Positions 33,542 through 43,443 are shown, counted from the stretch's first letter. The stretch: 64,000 bases of DNA from CAVWSM01 sp963799425 (GCA_963799425.1 CAWCXA010000017.1:434001-498000); one strand, 5' to 3'. Notes: generated by a model not told the origin, from the sequence alone. Numbers and translations are program-made.

Positions 33542-34329
33542 TGGGCGAGGGCGCGGCATCGACGGGAATCTTGGCCGGCAAACGCATCCTGGTCACAGGT
33601 GTGCTGACCGACCAATCGATCGCGTTCCATGCGGCCCGGCTGGCCCAAGGGCAGGGCGCCACGGTGGTGCTCACCGGCTTCGGGCGGATGTCGCTGGTGG
33701 AGCGCATCGCCAAACGCTTGCCCGAGCCGGTCCCGGTCGTCGAGCTCGATGTCACCAACACCGAGCATCTCGACTCGCTCGCGGACAACGTACGCGCGCA
33801 CGTCGACGGGCTCGATGGGGTTGTGCACGCCATCGGCTTCGCACCGGCCACGGCGCTGGGCGATAACTTCCTCAGCACCGGTTGGGACGACGTGGCGACG
33901 GCACTGCACGTGTCGGCGTACTCGCTCAAGTCGCTGACCATGGCCGCTCGCCCGCTCTTCCCGAAGACGGGTGCGTCGGTGGTCGGGCTGGATTTCGACG
34001 CGACGGTGGCGTGGCCGAAGTACGACTGGATGGGCGTCGCGAAGGCGGCCTTCGAGTCGACGGCGCGTTACCTGGCCCGCTTCCTCGGCCCCGAGGGCGT
34101 CCGGGTGAACCTGGTGTCGGCGGGGCCGATCCGCACGATGGCGGCGAAGTCGATACCGGGGTTCGACGAGCTCGAGGGCATTTGGTCGACCCGGGCGCCG
34201 ATCGGCTGGGACACGTCCGACCCCGAGCCGGCCGGTCGTGCCGTAGTCGCCCTGCTGTCCGACTGGTTCCCGCGCACCACCGGTGAGGTCATACACGTCG
34301 ACGGTGGCGTGCACGCGATGGGCGCCTGA
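33541..34329 (+). CDS. fabI: Enoyl-ACP reductase (FabI/InhA type)
   Basis: NADH-dependent reductase that completes each fatty-acid elongation cycle; the InhA protein of mycobacteria is the isoniazid target. The 262-residue product has the N-terminal motif RILVTGVLTDQSIAFHAARL and the catalytic YxxMxxxK in YDWMGVAKAAFES. GVRVNLVSAGPIRTMAAKSI and the end GEVIHVDGGVHAMGA are also typical. Start ATG shares one base with the fabG stop; its own stop shares one base with the next gene. This indicates strict coupling and an operon fabG-fabI-sixA. Confidence 0.94.
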   Translation: MGEGAASTGILAGKRILVTGVLTDQSIAFHAARLAQGQGATVVLTGFGRMSLVERIAKRLPEPVPVVELDVTNTEHLDSLADNVRAHVDGLDGVVHAIGFAPATALGDNFLSTGWDDVATALHVSAYSLKSLTMAARPLFPKTGASVVGLDFDATVAWPKYDWMGVAKAAFESTARYLARFLGPEGVRVNLVSAGPIRTMAAKSIPGFDELEGIWSTRAPIGWDTSDPEPAGRAVVALLSDWFPRTTGEVIHVDGGVHAMGA

Positions 34330-34868
34330 TGACGGGGGAGTCTGCGTCGACCGCGCCGGTCCGTCGGCTCGTCACGCTGCGGCACGCCAAGTCCGACTGG
34401 CCCGAGGGCGTCGCCGACGGCGACCGCCCACTCGCCGATCGCGGCCGGCGCGACGCCGTGGCGGTGGGCCAGTGGCTGCATGCCGCTGGGATCCGTCCGG
34501 ACGTCGTGGTCGTGTCGCCGGCGCGGCGAGCTCGCGACACCTGGTCGTTGGCCGCGGAGTCGCTGGGGGCGCCGGCGCATGTGTCGGTCGATGAGCGGGT
34601 TTACGCGGCGTCAACCGACGATCTGCTGACTGTGGTGCGTGCGACGGACGACTCTGTCCAGACGCTCCTGCTTGTCGGGCACGCGCCGTCGATGGAGCAG
34701 CTCGTGCTCGTGCTGCAGGACGGCGCCGGGTTTGCCGGTGACCTTGCCAGGCTGAGCGCCAAATACCCCACGAGCGGGCTCGCAGTCCTCGACGTGCCAG
34801 TCGCCACGTGGTCAGAGGTCGACGAGGGCGGCGCTCGACTGGTGGCGTTCGCGACACCCCGCGGCTAA
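34329..34868 (+). CDS. SixA-type histidine phosphatase
   Basis: Small (179-residue) histidine phosphatase-superfamily enzyme. The RHG-type catalytic motif is seen as RLVTLRHAKSDWPEG, with a second phosphate-pocket histidine in LLVGHAPSMEQLVL; VVSPARRARDTW fits the conserved arginine loop. Such SixA-like proteins dephosphorylate phosphohistidine or small phosphoesters; the substrate is unknown. It overlaps fabI by one base and is the last gene of that operon. Its stop is followed 24 bases later by copy 2 of the 81-bp repeat. Confidence 0.88.
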   Translation: MTGESASTAPVRRLVTLRHAKSDWPEGVADGDRPLADRGRRDAVAVGQWLHAAGIRPDVVVVSPARRARDTWSLAAESLGAPAHVSVDERVYAASTDDLLTVVRATDDSVQTLLLVGHAPSMEQLVLVLQDGAGFAGDLARLSAKYPTSGLAVLDVPVATWSEVDEGGARLVAFATPRG

Positions 34869-34892
34869 GGGCGAATCGCTCGGCATCATCTG

Positions 34893-34973
34893 GCCACCAC
34901 GAGGACTACCCCCGCCCTGACAGGGCTACCGGCCTGGTAGTGCGGGGACAACCCTGCTGGACGTGGTCATTCC
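34893..34973. repeat. 81-bp dispersed repeat, copy 2
   Basis: Second copy of the element at 21778-21858, same length and orientation, about 62 of 81 positions identical, with the strongest conservation at both ends. It lies between the convergent SixA-type and serB genes, and its right end covers the serB stop codon (34967-34969). The placement suggests a role at transcript ends, or tolerance there. Confidence 0.7.
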
Positions 34974-36169
34974 GCCGCGGGCAGCCCGTCCGCCGCGTCA
35001 GCCACTTCGACCTCCTCGCGGGTGATGCCGAGCAGATAGAGGATCGCGTCGAGGTACGGAACGTTGACCGCGGCGTGCGCAGCCTCCTGCACGAGGGGCT
35101 TGGCGTTGAAGGCGATGCCGAGCCCGGAGGCGGCGATCATGTCGAGGTCGTTGGCACCGTCGCCGATGGCAACCGTCTGTGACAGTGGTACGCCGGCAGC
35201 CGCTGCAAACCGCTCCAACGCCCGCGCCTTCTCGGCCCGATCCACCACCGCCCCCTTAACGCTGCCGGTGAGCCGGCCGTCGACGATCTCCAGCGTGTTG
35301 GCCGCGCCGTAGTCGAAGCCCAACTCGGCCATGAGGTGGTCGGTGATCTGCGTGAAGCCGCCGCTGACGAGGCCCAACGAATAACCGAGCCGTTTGAGCG
35401 TGCGTACGAGCGTGCGTGCCCCTGGGGTCAGCTGGAGCTCGCGCCGTACGTCGTCGACGGCGCCTGCCTCCAGCCCGGCCAGCAGCCCGACCCGCTCGCG
35501 CAGCGACGACTCGAAGTCGAGTTCGCCGCGCATCGCCCGCGCGGTCACCTCGGCGACCTTGTCACGACAGCCGGCCCGCTCGGCGAGCATCTCGATGACC
35601 TCGCCCTGGACGAGCGTGGAGTCGACGTCCATCACCACCAGGCGCTTGGCCCGCCGTTGCAGGCCCGCGGGCTGCACCGCAACGTCGGCACCGAGCTCAG
35701 CGGCCTCCTGCGCCAGCTCGACGCGCAGCAGCGCCGGGTCCGAGCCCGACACGAGGAACTCGATCGCAGTCACCGGGTAGCGGGCGAGCCGCACGATCCG
35801 GTCGATGTTGGCTCCGGTGGCCGCGATGCGTCCCGCGATCCCCGCCACCGCGGCCGGTCGCAGCGGATGGCCGAGCAGCGCGACGTGAGCGCGCCCGGCC
35901 CGCCGCGGCGCCGCGTCGCCGGCGCCCGCGCTGACCTCCACGTCCATGTCCAGCTGCGCGGAAACGCGCGCGACGGCCTCACGTACGGACTCCTCGTCGA
36001 GCCCGGGCGTGACCAGCACCGCCAAGACAAGTCGCCCGCGTACGAGCACCTGCTCGATGTCGACAACCTCGACATCGAGCGGCGCCAGCGCCTCGAACAG
36101 GCGAGACGTGACGCCGGGGCGGTCGCGGCCGGTCAGGGTGAGCAGCAGTGTTCGTGGTGTGTGGTCCAT
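34967..36169 (-). CDS. serB: Phosphoserine phosphatase SerB
   Basis: Last step of serine synthesis. The 400-residue product has two N-terminal ACT-like domains (LLLTLTGRDRPGVTSRLFEA and RAHVALLGHPLRPAAVAGIA) and a C-terminal HAD phosphatase domain. The latter has VMDVDSTLVQGEVIEML (DxDST motif), GLVSGGFTQ and AIGDGANDLDMIAASGLGIA. The ATG at 36169 is preferred; a TTG three codons earlier is possible. Serine feedback through the ACT domains is known for this architecture. The unknown gene upstream ends 11 bases before, so the pair is likely one operon. Confidence 0.95.
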   Translation of the reverse strand: MDHTPRTLLLTLTGRDRPGVTSRLFEALAPLDVEVVDIEQVLVRGRLVLAVLVTPGLDEESVREAVARVSAQLDMDVEVSAGAGDAAPRRAGRAHVALLGHPLRPAAVAGIAGRIAATGANIDRIVRLARYPVTAIEFLVSGSDPALLRVELAQEAAELGADVAVQPAGLQRRAKRLVVMDVDSTLVQGEVIEMLAERAGCRDKVAEVTARAMRGELDFESSLRERVGLLAGLEAGAVDDVRRELQLTPGARTLVRTLKRLGYSLGLVSGGFTQITDHLMAELGFDYGAANTLEIVDGRLTGSVKGAVVDRAEKARALERFAAAAGVPLSQTVAIGDGANDLDMIAASGLGIAFNAKPLVQEAAHAAVNVPYLDAILYLLGITREEVEVADAADGLPAAE

Positions 36170-36180
36170 CGGCGCCAACG

Positions 36181-36960
36181 CTAGCGAGCGCGGCGAGTGA
36201 CCTCGGGTCCGAGTGGCTCTCCGGGTTCACTCAACGCGTTGCAAGCGGCGACGAGTGCACGACGAGCCGTACGGCGTACGGGCGCGAGCGCGGCCCGTCG
36301 CGTGGCCACCGCGCTGGTCGTGACCGCAGCGGCATCGTCCTGCTCGGCGATCTGCAGCACCGCGGTGAGCCGGCTGGCCTGCGCGAGGACGCCATGGGCG
36401 CGGGACGGGTATGGGGCCGGCAGCTGCTCGGCGCCAGCGCCCGACCGGATCGCCGCCAAAGCTTCACCGGACTCGGGGCGCCACACCGCCACGTCGGCCG
36501 CGGAGAGCACGGTGGCGGCCTCGATGAGAGCCTCCTTGAGCTCGCGTTCGGCGTCCGCGAGCGACAGCCCGTCGCTGTCGGCGGCGTCCGCCGGGTAGCT
36601 CCGCCACTCGACGAGGTGGCCGACATCGCCAGGCGGTCCGAACGGTGTCACTTGCGGGATGAGGCACTCTCCCGTCCCCTGCGCCACCGCCGCCTCGCCC
36701 GCCGCGACTCCGGCCTGGACGGTGGCCACCGGGCCGACGAGGCCGAGGGGGTCGGCCGGCGCAGGCAGCGCCAGCCTCATCGCCGTCAGCCCGCCGCCGC
36801 GCAATGCGCCCAGGGCAACCGCGAGACCGCCATGCGTCGCCACGGAATGCGGCTCGTCGTCGCCATGTACGGCTCCGAGCACATCGTCCAGTGCCGCCTG
36901 GCCGGTGAGCCAGGCGTTGGTCCACACGACCAGTCGTGCAGATCTCGGCAGCGCGAGCAT
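36181..36960 (-). CDS. Conserved protein of unknown function upstream of serB
   Basis: I do not recognise a named family. The 259-residue product begins LALPRSARLVVWTNAWLTGQ, then HGGLAVALGALRGGGLTAMR and LIPQVTPFGPPGDVGHLVEW. The C-terminal third is helical and Ala-rich (LADAERELKEALIEAATVLS). There is no signal peptide or membrane helix, so it is probably cytoplasmic. The start at 36960 is ATG with a weak upstream site. Homologues next to serB and an ABC ATPase seem usual in actinobacteria, but that is recollection. It diverges from the ABC ATPase gene by 42 bases. Confidence 0.7.
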   Translation of the reverse strand: MLALPRSARLVVWTNAWLTGQAALDDVLGAVHGDDEPHSVATHGGLAVALGALRGGGLTAMRLALPAPADPLGLVGPVATVQAGVAAGEAAVAQGTGECLIPQVTPFGPPGDVGHLVEWRSYPADAADSDGLSLADAERELKEALIEAATVLSAADVAVWRPESGEALAAIRSGAGAEQLPAPYPSRAHGVLAQASRLTAVLQIAEQDDAAAVTTSAVATRRAALAPVRRTARRALVAACNALSEPGEPLGPEVTRRAR

Positions 36961-37002
36961 GCCGATCAGCCTACGAGGCCGCGCCAGCCGTAGGGTGCTC
37001 CT

Positions 37003-37806
<804 letters not shown>

Positions 37807-37845
37807 CACGCCCGAAACGCCCGAAGTTTAGGTAGATTTGCCTTT

Positions 37846-38310
37846 GTGAGCGACTTCCTCGATTGGCTCGGTGACAATGAGTGGTCGGCGTGGCTCGGGC
37901 TGGCGCTCATCTTCGGCATCATCGAGACCGTATCGGTCGACCTGGTGTTCCTCATGCTCGCCGGCGGAGCCCTCGCGGGGGTGGTGACGTCGTTGTTCGG
38001 AGTGCCCTTCTCGGTGCAGGCAATCGTCGCGATCGCCACCAGCGCCGCACTCCTCCTGGTGGTGCGCCCGGTTGCCCGCAAGCACCTGCAATTGCCGCGC
38101 TCCGTTCGCACGGGGGCGGCCGCCCTCGTCGGTTCGCAGGGTCTCGTGGTGCAGAAGGTCGGACCAGACACCGGGCTCGTCAAGCTCGGTGGCGAGACCT
38201 GGACCGCCCGCGCCTATGACGGGCGCCAGGTCATCGATATCGGTCGCACGGTGGATGTTCTTGAGATCAAGGGCGCAACGGCGCTCGTCTACGACTCGGA
38301 GGTCGTTTAG
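37846..38310 (+). CDS. NfeD-like membrane protein
   Basis: A 154-residue short NfeD. Three helices lie near the N-terminus (WLGLALIFGIIETVSVDLVF, FLMLAGGALAGVVTSLF, and IVAIATSAALLLVVRPVA). A C-terminal OB-fold domain begins around ALVGSQGLVVQKVGP and ends GATALVYDSEVV. NfeD proteins are commonly paired with SPFH/stomatin proteins in membrane quality control, and here the SPFH gene starts two bases after the stop. The start is a GTG at 37846. Together they likely form a membrane microdomain complex. Confidence 0.9.
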   Translation: MSDFLDWLGDNEWSAWLGLALIFGIIETVSVDLVFLMLAGGALAGVVTSLFGVPFSVQAIVAIATSAALLLVVRPVARKHLQLPRSVRTGAAALVGSQGLVVQKVGPDTGLVKLGGETWTARAYDGRQVIDIGRTVDVLEIKGATALVYDSEVV

Positions 38311-38312
38311 CC

Positions 38313-39461
38313 ATGGAAACCGGTGCCCTTGTTGGCTTTGCCATCCTGGCGCTGCTTGCGATCTTTGTGCTCGTGGTGCTGGTCAAGTCGGTCCGCATCG
38401 TCCCGCAGGCACGTGCAGGCATCGTCGAGCGGCTAGGTCGCTATAGCCGCACGCTCAACCCGGGGCTCACTGTCGTGCTGCCGTTCATCGACCGGGTGCT
38501 GCCGCTGCTCGACCTCCGCGAGCAGGTCGTCTCGTTCCCGCCGCAGCCGGTGATCACGCAGGACAACCTCCTCGTGTCGATCGACACCGTCATCTACTAC
38601 CAGGTCAACGACCCCAAGTCGGCGACCTACGAGATCGCCAACTACATCCAGGGCATTGAGCAGCTCACGGTCACGACTCTGCGCAACGTCGTCGGCGGCA
38701 TGGACCTCGAGCGCACGCTGACCAGCCGCGAGGAGATCAACAACGCGCTCCGCGGTGTCCTCGACGAAGCCACCGGCAAGTGGGGCATCCGCGTCAACCG
38801 CGTCGAGCTCAAGGCGATCGACCCACCGCCCTCGATCCAGGATTCGATGGAAAAGCAGATGCGCGCCGACCGTGACAAACGCGCGACCATCCTGCAGGCC
38901 GAGGGCGTGCGGCAGTCGCAGATCCTCACGGCCGAGGGCGAGCGGCAGGCGGTGATCCTGCGGGCTGAGGGTGAGCGCCAGGCCGTGATCCTGTCGGCAG
39001 AGGCGTCCCGTGAGTCCCAGATCCTCAAGGCGACCGGCGAGGCGCAGGCCATCTCCACGGTGTTCGACGCGATCCATGCGGGCAACCCTGACCAGGGTTT
39101 GCTGGCCTATCAATACCTGCAGATGCTCCCCAAGATCGCGCAGGGCAGTGCCAACAAGGTGTGGGTCGTCCCCAGCGAGCTCGGCAAGGCCCTCGAGGGG
39201 CTCGGCGGAGCGATCGGCAAGTTCGGCGCGATCACGCCCGAGCTTCGCGCCGCGGCCGAGGAGCGCACGGAGGAACGCGTGAACGAGCCCGACCTCGATC
39301 GCGCGGAGATCGACTCCGCCCTCGTTGCCGCCCACGAACAGGTTGCCGAGGCTGTCGCGGCGGCCGACGAGGCCTCGATCGGTGCGGAGCCCCTAAACAC
39401 CACTGACGGTGCTGTGACGCCACGGGTCAGCCCGACGGGCTCCGGTGGCGGCGGGGCGTGA
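38313..39461 (+). CDS. SPFH/stomatin-family membrane protein
   Basis: A 382-residue stomatin-like protein. One N-terminal helix (LVGFAILALLAIFVLVVLVK) is followed by an SPFH domain (VPQARAGIVERLGRYSRTL to about residue 190). A long coiled coil has repeated units of the form AEGERQAVIL (at least four between residues 195 and 250). Conserved LLAYQYLQMLPKIAQG follows, then a Glu/Ala-rich tail ending GSGGGGA. It pairs with NfeD directly upstream. Such proteins oligomerise on the membrane; the exact client is unknown. The TSUP gene overlaps its stop as GTGA. Confidence 0.92.
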   Translation: METGALVGFAILALLAIFVLVVLVKSVRIVPQARAGIVERLGRYSRTLNPGLTVVLPFIDRVLPLLDLREQVVSFPPQPVITQDNLLVSIDTVIYYQVNDPKSATYEIANYIQGIEQLTVTTLRNVVGGMDLERTLTSREEINNALRGVLDEATGKWGIRVNRVELKAIDPPPSIQDSMEKQMRADRDKRATILQAEGVRQSQILTAEGERQAVILRAEGERQAVILSAEASRESQILKATGEAQAISTVFDAIHAGNPDQGLLAYQYLQMLPKIAQGSANKVWVVPSELGKALEGLGGAIGKFGAITPELRAAAEERTEERVNEPDLDRAEIDSALVAAHEQVAEAVAAADEASIGAEPLNTTDGAVTPRVSPTGSGGGGA

Positions 39462-40210
39462 TCGAAGGGCTTGATGCCCTCGCGATCATCCTTGCCGGCA
39501 TAGCCGCCAGCACGATCAACACCATCGTCGGCTCTGGCAGCCTCATCACGTTCCCGACGCTGGTCGCTCTGGGGCTGCCGCCGGTCACCGCCAACGTCAC
39601 CAACACCGTCGGGCTGGTGGCCGGCTCGGCGTCGGGGACGTACGGCTACCGCCACGAGCTGTCGGGGCAGCGCGCGCGGCTCGTACGACTCGGCGCCGCC
39701 TCGGCCGTCGGCTCAGTGGCCGGCGCCGCCCTGCTGCTCACCCTCCCGCAGGCCACCTTCGACGCCGTCGTACCGGTGCTCATCCTCGGTGCGTGCGTGC
39801 TCGTCGTGCTGCAGCCCAGGCTCAACGCGCGCCTGGCCGACCGCCCCAGACATCCGTACGGCGGTCCGTGGGTGTGGCTGCTGGTGCTCGCGGCGGGGGT
39901 CTATGGCGGCTACTTCGGGGCGGCGCAGGGCGTGATCCTGATGGCGATCCTCGGCCTTGGGCTGGACGAGACGCTGCAGCGGGTCAACGCGGCCAAGAAC
40001 TTCCTCGCGCTCGTCGTCAACGTCGTCGGCGCCGTCATCTTCGCGTTCGTGGCCGACGTTGATTGGCGTGCCGCGGCGCTGCTCGCGGTGGGCACCCTTG
40101 TAGGCGGTCTGCTCGGTGCACGGGTGGGCCGTCGGTTGTCGCCCACCACGCTGCGGGCGATCGTGGTCGTCATCGGGGTCGCCGCCGCGGTGATGTTCCT
40201 CGTCGACTGA
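39458..40210 (+). CDS. TSUP (TauE/SafE) family permease
   Basis: A 250-residue membrane protein with about eight helices. Family signatures are the two repeats beginning TINTIVGSGSLITFPTLVAL in the N-half and GGYFGAAQGVILMAILGLG in the C-half. TSUP members export sulfite, sulfoacetate or similar anions; the substrate here is not readable. The GTG at 39458 overlaps the SPFH stop by four bases, so nfeD-SPFH-TSUP is one transcription unit. Linkage of a TSUP permease to SPFH may just reflect the operon. Confidence 0.88.
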   Translation: MIEGLDALAIILAGIAASTINTIVGSGSLITFPTLVALGLPPVTANVTNTVGLVAGSASGTYGYRHELSGQRARLVRLGAASAVGSVAGAALLLTLPQATFDAVVPVLILGACVLVVLQPRLNARLADRPRHPYGGPWVWLLVLAAGVYGGYFGAAQGVILMAILGLGLDETLQRVNAAKNFLALVVNVVGAVIFAFVADVDWRAAALLAVGTLVGGLLGARVGRRLSPTTLRAIVVVIGVAAAVMFLVD

Positions 40211-40235
40211 GGCGGGGCGCGGGAGGATCGACACC

Positions 40236-41036
40236 GTGGCGATGTTCGTACGCGTTGAAGAGCCGAGCGATCCGCGACTGGCCGACTACGTGAGCCTGCG
40301 CGACGTCGAGCTGCGCCAGCACGTGGAGGCCGCGGAGGGCTTGTTCCTCGCCGAGGGCGAGAAGGTCGTACGTCGCGCGGTGGAGGCCGACTTCCCGGTG
40401 CGGTCGTTCCTGCTGGCCGAGCGGTGGCTCGCTTCGCTCGACGACGTGCTCGCCCGATCTGATGCGCCATGCTTCGTTGCCTCTGCTGAGGTCATCGAGC
40501 AGGTGACAGGCTTCCACGTCCACCGCGGCGCACTCGCGTCGATGCAGCGTCGCCCGCTGCCCGCCGTCGACGGGGTGCTGGCCGATGCGCGGCGCATCGT
40601 CGTGCTCGAGGACCTTGTCGACCACACCAATGTGGGAGCCATTTTCCGCAGCGCCGCGGCGCTCGGCGTCGACGCGATCCTGCTCAGCCCACGCTGCGCC
40701 GACCCGCTCTACCGGCGCTCGGTGAAGGTGTCGATGGGCTCGGTCTTGGCGCTGCCGTACGCGCGCATGACCGAGTGGTACGAGGGGCTGGCGGTCGTGC
40801 GTGAGGCGGGCTTCCAGGTGCTCGCGCTCACCCTGACCGACGACGCGGTCGACATCGACTCGGTCGCGATCAGCGGCCGGGTCGCGCTGGTGCTGGGATC
40901 CGAGGGACCGGGCCTGTCCCGGCGGTGGGAGCTCGAGGCCGACCAGCGCGTGCGCATCCCGATGAGCCGTGGCGTCGACTCGCTAAACGTCGCGGCCGCC
41001 GCCGCGGTGGCCTGCTGGGTGCTGACCCGCAGCTAG
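40236..41036 (+). CDS. SpoU/TrmH-family RNA 2'-O-methyltransferase
   Basis: SPOUT-class methyltransferase acting on rRNA or tRNA. The 266-residue product has an N-terminal substrate-binding domain (VSLRDVELRQHVEAAEGLFL) and the three catalytic motifs: DHTNVGAIFRSAAALGVDAI, ALVLGSEGPGLS, and PMSRGVDSLNVAAAAAVACW. The start is the GTG at 40236 behind GGGAGGA. The stop TAG overlaps the stop of the convergent malQ gene in a CTAG at 41033-41036. Confidence 0.92.
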   Translation: MAMFVRVEEPSDPRLADYVSLRDVELRQHVEAAEGLFLAEGEKVVRRAVEADFPVRSFLLAERWLASLDDVLARSDAPCFVASAEVIEQVTGFHVHRGALASMQRRPLPAVDGVLADARRIVVLEDLVDHTNVGAIFRSAAALGVDAILLSPRCADPLYRRSVKVSMGSVLALPYARMTEWYEGLAVVREAGFQVLALTLTDDAVDIDSVAISGRVALVLGSEGPGLSRRWELEADQRVRIPMSRGVDSLNVAAAAAVACWVLTRS

Positions 41037-43162
41037 GGCTCGGCATTGAGCATCGCGGCCGCGATCGTCGTCGCGGTGTGGCTCTGCGACAGCTCCTCGA
41101 CCAGCACCGGTGCGCCGGCGCCGTCGGCCAGCGGCAACCGCCAGTTGGGGTATTCCTGCGAGGTGCCGGGTTGGTTGATAGCGCGCCGCTCGCCCACGAG
41201 GTCAGCCACAGACACGCCGATGAGCCGCGCCGGAGTCTTCATCAGATAGCGGTGCACTGCGACTGTTGCTTCCTCAGTCGTCGCCTCGCCATCTGCCAGC
41301 AGTCCCAGGTCATGCAGCGTGGCGAGGTAGGACGCCCGCTCAGCCTCGTCGACGGCCATCTCCTCAGTCGCAGAACGCGTGAGCAGCCCCAGCTCATCGC
41401 GCACCCGGATGTGCTCACCGGTCAGGTAGCCCGCTGTCGGAGGCAGGTCATGAGTAGTCGCGGTGGCCAGGCACAGCTCACGCCATTCCTCGGGGCGACG
41501 CGGGCGGGCGTCATGGTCCCAGTCGCGTTCGAACCACAACACCGAGGTGCCGAGAATGCCCTGCTCGCGCAGGAAGTCACGCGCCCACGGCTCGACCGTC
41601 CCGAGGTCCTCGCCGACGACGACGGCACCGGCGCGCAACGCCTCCAGCGCGAGGATGCCGACGAGCGCCGTGTGGTCGTAACGCACGTAGGTGCCCTGGT
41701 CGGGCGCTGCACCATCCGGCACCCACCACAGCCGGAACAGACCGATCGCATGGTCGACGCGGATGCCCCCGGCATGGCGCAGCAACGTGCGGACCACGTC
41801 GCGAAACGCGGCGTACGAGGTGCGCGCGAGCTGATCTGGCCGCCACGGCGGCTGCGTCCAGTCCTGTCCTTGTTGGTTGAAGGCGTCCGGGGGCGCCCCG
41901 ACCGTCATGCCACGAGCGAAGAGGTCCGGCTCCGCCCAGGTGTCGGCGCCCTGCGGGTGCACGCCGACGGCGAGGTCGTGCATGACGCCCAGCGCCATCC
42001 CCGCACTGCGGCAGGTCCGCTGAACCTCCGCGAGCTGCTCGTCGATGAGCCACTGCAACCAGCAGTGAAAGTCGATGCGCTCGGCAAGCTCCTCACGCAG
42101 CCTTGCGACGGCAGGTGTGCGAGGATCGCGCAGCTCCTCCGGCCAGTTCGACCACGCAGGGCCATGCTCCTCGACCAGCGCGCACCACGTCGCGAAGTCC
42201 AGGAGGCTGGTGCCCTCCCGACGCAGGAAGCGCTGGTAGGCGGCCTCCCGCGCGGGCCGCAGCGGCACCGACCGTACGAGCTCCAAGGCCGCGCTCTTCA
42301 GGTCCCATGCGGCATCCCGATCGAGCAGGTCATGGGCGGACAGCGCCCGCCCGTCGGCCGCCAGTCGCTCGGCGAGGTCCCGGTCGTCGCCCTCGAGGTA
42401 GGCCCACTCGGGGACCTCCTCGACCCGCAGGTAGAGCGGGCTGGCGAAGCGTCTGGTCGCAGGCAGGTAGGGCGAGGCCTCGATCGGCGGCACCGGCTCG
42501 GCGGCGTGCAGGGGGTTGACCAGCACGAAGTCAGCGCCGAGGCGGTCGGCGCTCCAGGCTGCCAGGTCGGACAGGTCGGCCAGATCGCCGCAACCCCACG
42601 AACGATGCGAGCGCAGCTGGTAGAGCTGCACCATCGTCCCGAGCGCGCGCCCGCCGACTCGGTCGGGAACACCGAGATAGGCCGGCGTCACGACGAGGGT
42701 GGCGGACACCGGCTCAGCGTCGGGCACTCGCGCCGACAGTGTGTGCCAGCCGAGGGGCAGGTCACCAGGCAGGGCAAAGGTCGCCTCACCGACGAGCCGG
42801 CCGTCGAGCTCCATCGGGTCCACCCAGCGGTCGAGCTGGGCGAGGGGACGCGTGTCGCCTGCCTCGAGCTCAACCCAGACGTCGACCGGGTCACCGTGCG
42901 AGACGTGCACGGGCAGCGTGCTCTCCGTGCCCGCGCGGTGCACGACACACGGCGGAAGCACGTCGCGCCACGGCGCCTGCCGCGCATCGCGGAGCGCCGC
43001 CGCCACGCCCTCGGTGGTCGACAGGTCTTGGCCGACACCGAGCGCGCCGAGCACAGCGGTGACGGTCGGCACCGGCACCGTGGCCGGACGGCCCTGCCAG
43101 TCGTAGAAGTTGGTGGCGACCCCGTAGTGCTCCGCGAGCTCGCGCAGATCGTCGCTGAGCAC
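41033..43162 (-). CDS. malQ: 4-alpha-glucanotransferase
   Basis: Disproportionating enzyme (GH77) that transfers alpha-1,4-glucan segments in glycogen and maltodextrin metabolism. The 709-residue product has an N-terminal extension typical of actinobacteria, and the core shows RSHRSWGCGDLADLSDLAAW. The catalytic Asp region is HAGGIRVDHAIGLFRLWWVP, the acid/base Glu is in VVVGEDLGTVEPW, and TTHDLPPTAGYL is the transition-state Asp motif. The GTG at 43162 has AGGAGG six bases upstream. It is convergent with, and overlaps, the SpoU gene. Confidence 0.95.
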   Translation of the reverse strand: MLSDDLRELAEHYGVATNFYDWQGRPATVPVPTVTAVLGALGVGQDLSTTEGVAAALRDARQAPWRDVLPPCVVHRAGTESTLPVHVSHGDPVDVWVELEAGDTRPLAQLDRWVDPMELDGRLVGEATFALPGDLPLGWHTLSARVPDAEPVSATLVVTPAYLGVPDRVGGRALGTMVQLYQLRSHRSWGCGDLADLSDLAAWSADRLGADFVLVNPLHAAEPVPPIEASPYLPATRRFASPLYLRVEEVPEWAYLEGDDRDLAERLAADGRALSAHDLLDRDAAWDLKSAALELVRSVPLRPAREAAYQRFLRREGTSLLDFATWCALVEEHGPAWSNWPEELRDPRTPAVARLREELAERIDFHCWLQWLIDEQLAEVQRTCRSAGMALGVMHDLAVGVHPQGADTWAEPDLFARGMTVGAPPDAFNQQGQDWTQPPWRPDQLARTSYAAFRDVVRTLLRHAGGIRVDHAIGLFRLWWVPDGAAPDQGTYVRYDHTALVGILALEALRAGAVVVGEDLGTVEPWARDFLREQGILGTSVLWFERDWDHDARPRRPEEWRELCLATATTHDLPPTAGYLTGEHIRVRDELGLLTRSATEEMAVDEAERASYLATLHDLGLLADGEATTEEATVAVHRYLMKTPARLIGVSVADLVGERRAINQPGTSQEYPNWRLPLADGAGAPVLVEELSQSHTATTIAAAMLNAEP

Positions 43163-43233
43163 CTCTGGCCTCCTGCTGCCGGCTCGTCAGTTCTACCCTC
43201 GTGGCTAACTGACTGGCACGTCCAGGAGCGTCC

Positions 43234-43443
43234 GTGTCCTTCCAAGGGTGGGAGCCGTGGCGGCGACGCCTGCGGCGCATCCAGGCGTGGATGCTCTGCC
43301 GTCTGGGCCGGCACATCTACGCGCAGCGGCGCAACCCTGACGTGAGTGGCCCAAGCGCGATCTTCTGGCAGTGCAGACGCTGTGGTCACGAGCGGACGGA
43401 ATACCAACCCGGCTGGCACTTCGACCACTACTTCGACCCCTAG
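43234..43443 (+). CDS. Small Cys/His protein
   Basis: A 69-residue protein beginning SFQGWEPWRRRLRRIQAWM, with a Cys-x4-His pair in LCRLGRH and a CxxC in FWQCRRCGHERTEYQPGWH. It probably binds one zinc. The pattern resembles small DUF1660-like zinc proteins, but I cannot name a family. The start is a GTG at 43234. Its TAG stop shares a CTAG with the convergent small gene (43440-43443), which supports both being real. Confidence 0.65.
   Translation: MSFQGWEPWRRRLRRIQAWMLCRLGRHIYAQRRNPDVSGPSAIFWQCRRCGHERTEYQPGWHFDHYFDP

Noticed and set aside
38880..39060. DNA repeat in the SPFH gene
   Set aside because: The repetition (AEGERQAVIL-like units) is the normal coiled-coil heptad-like pattern of stomatin proteins, not a mobile repeat.
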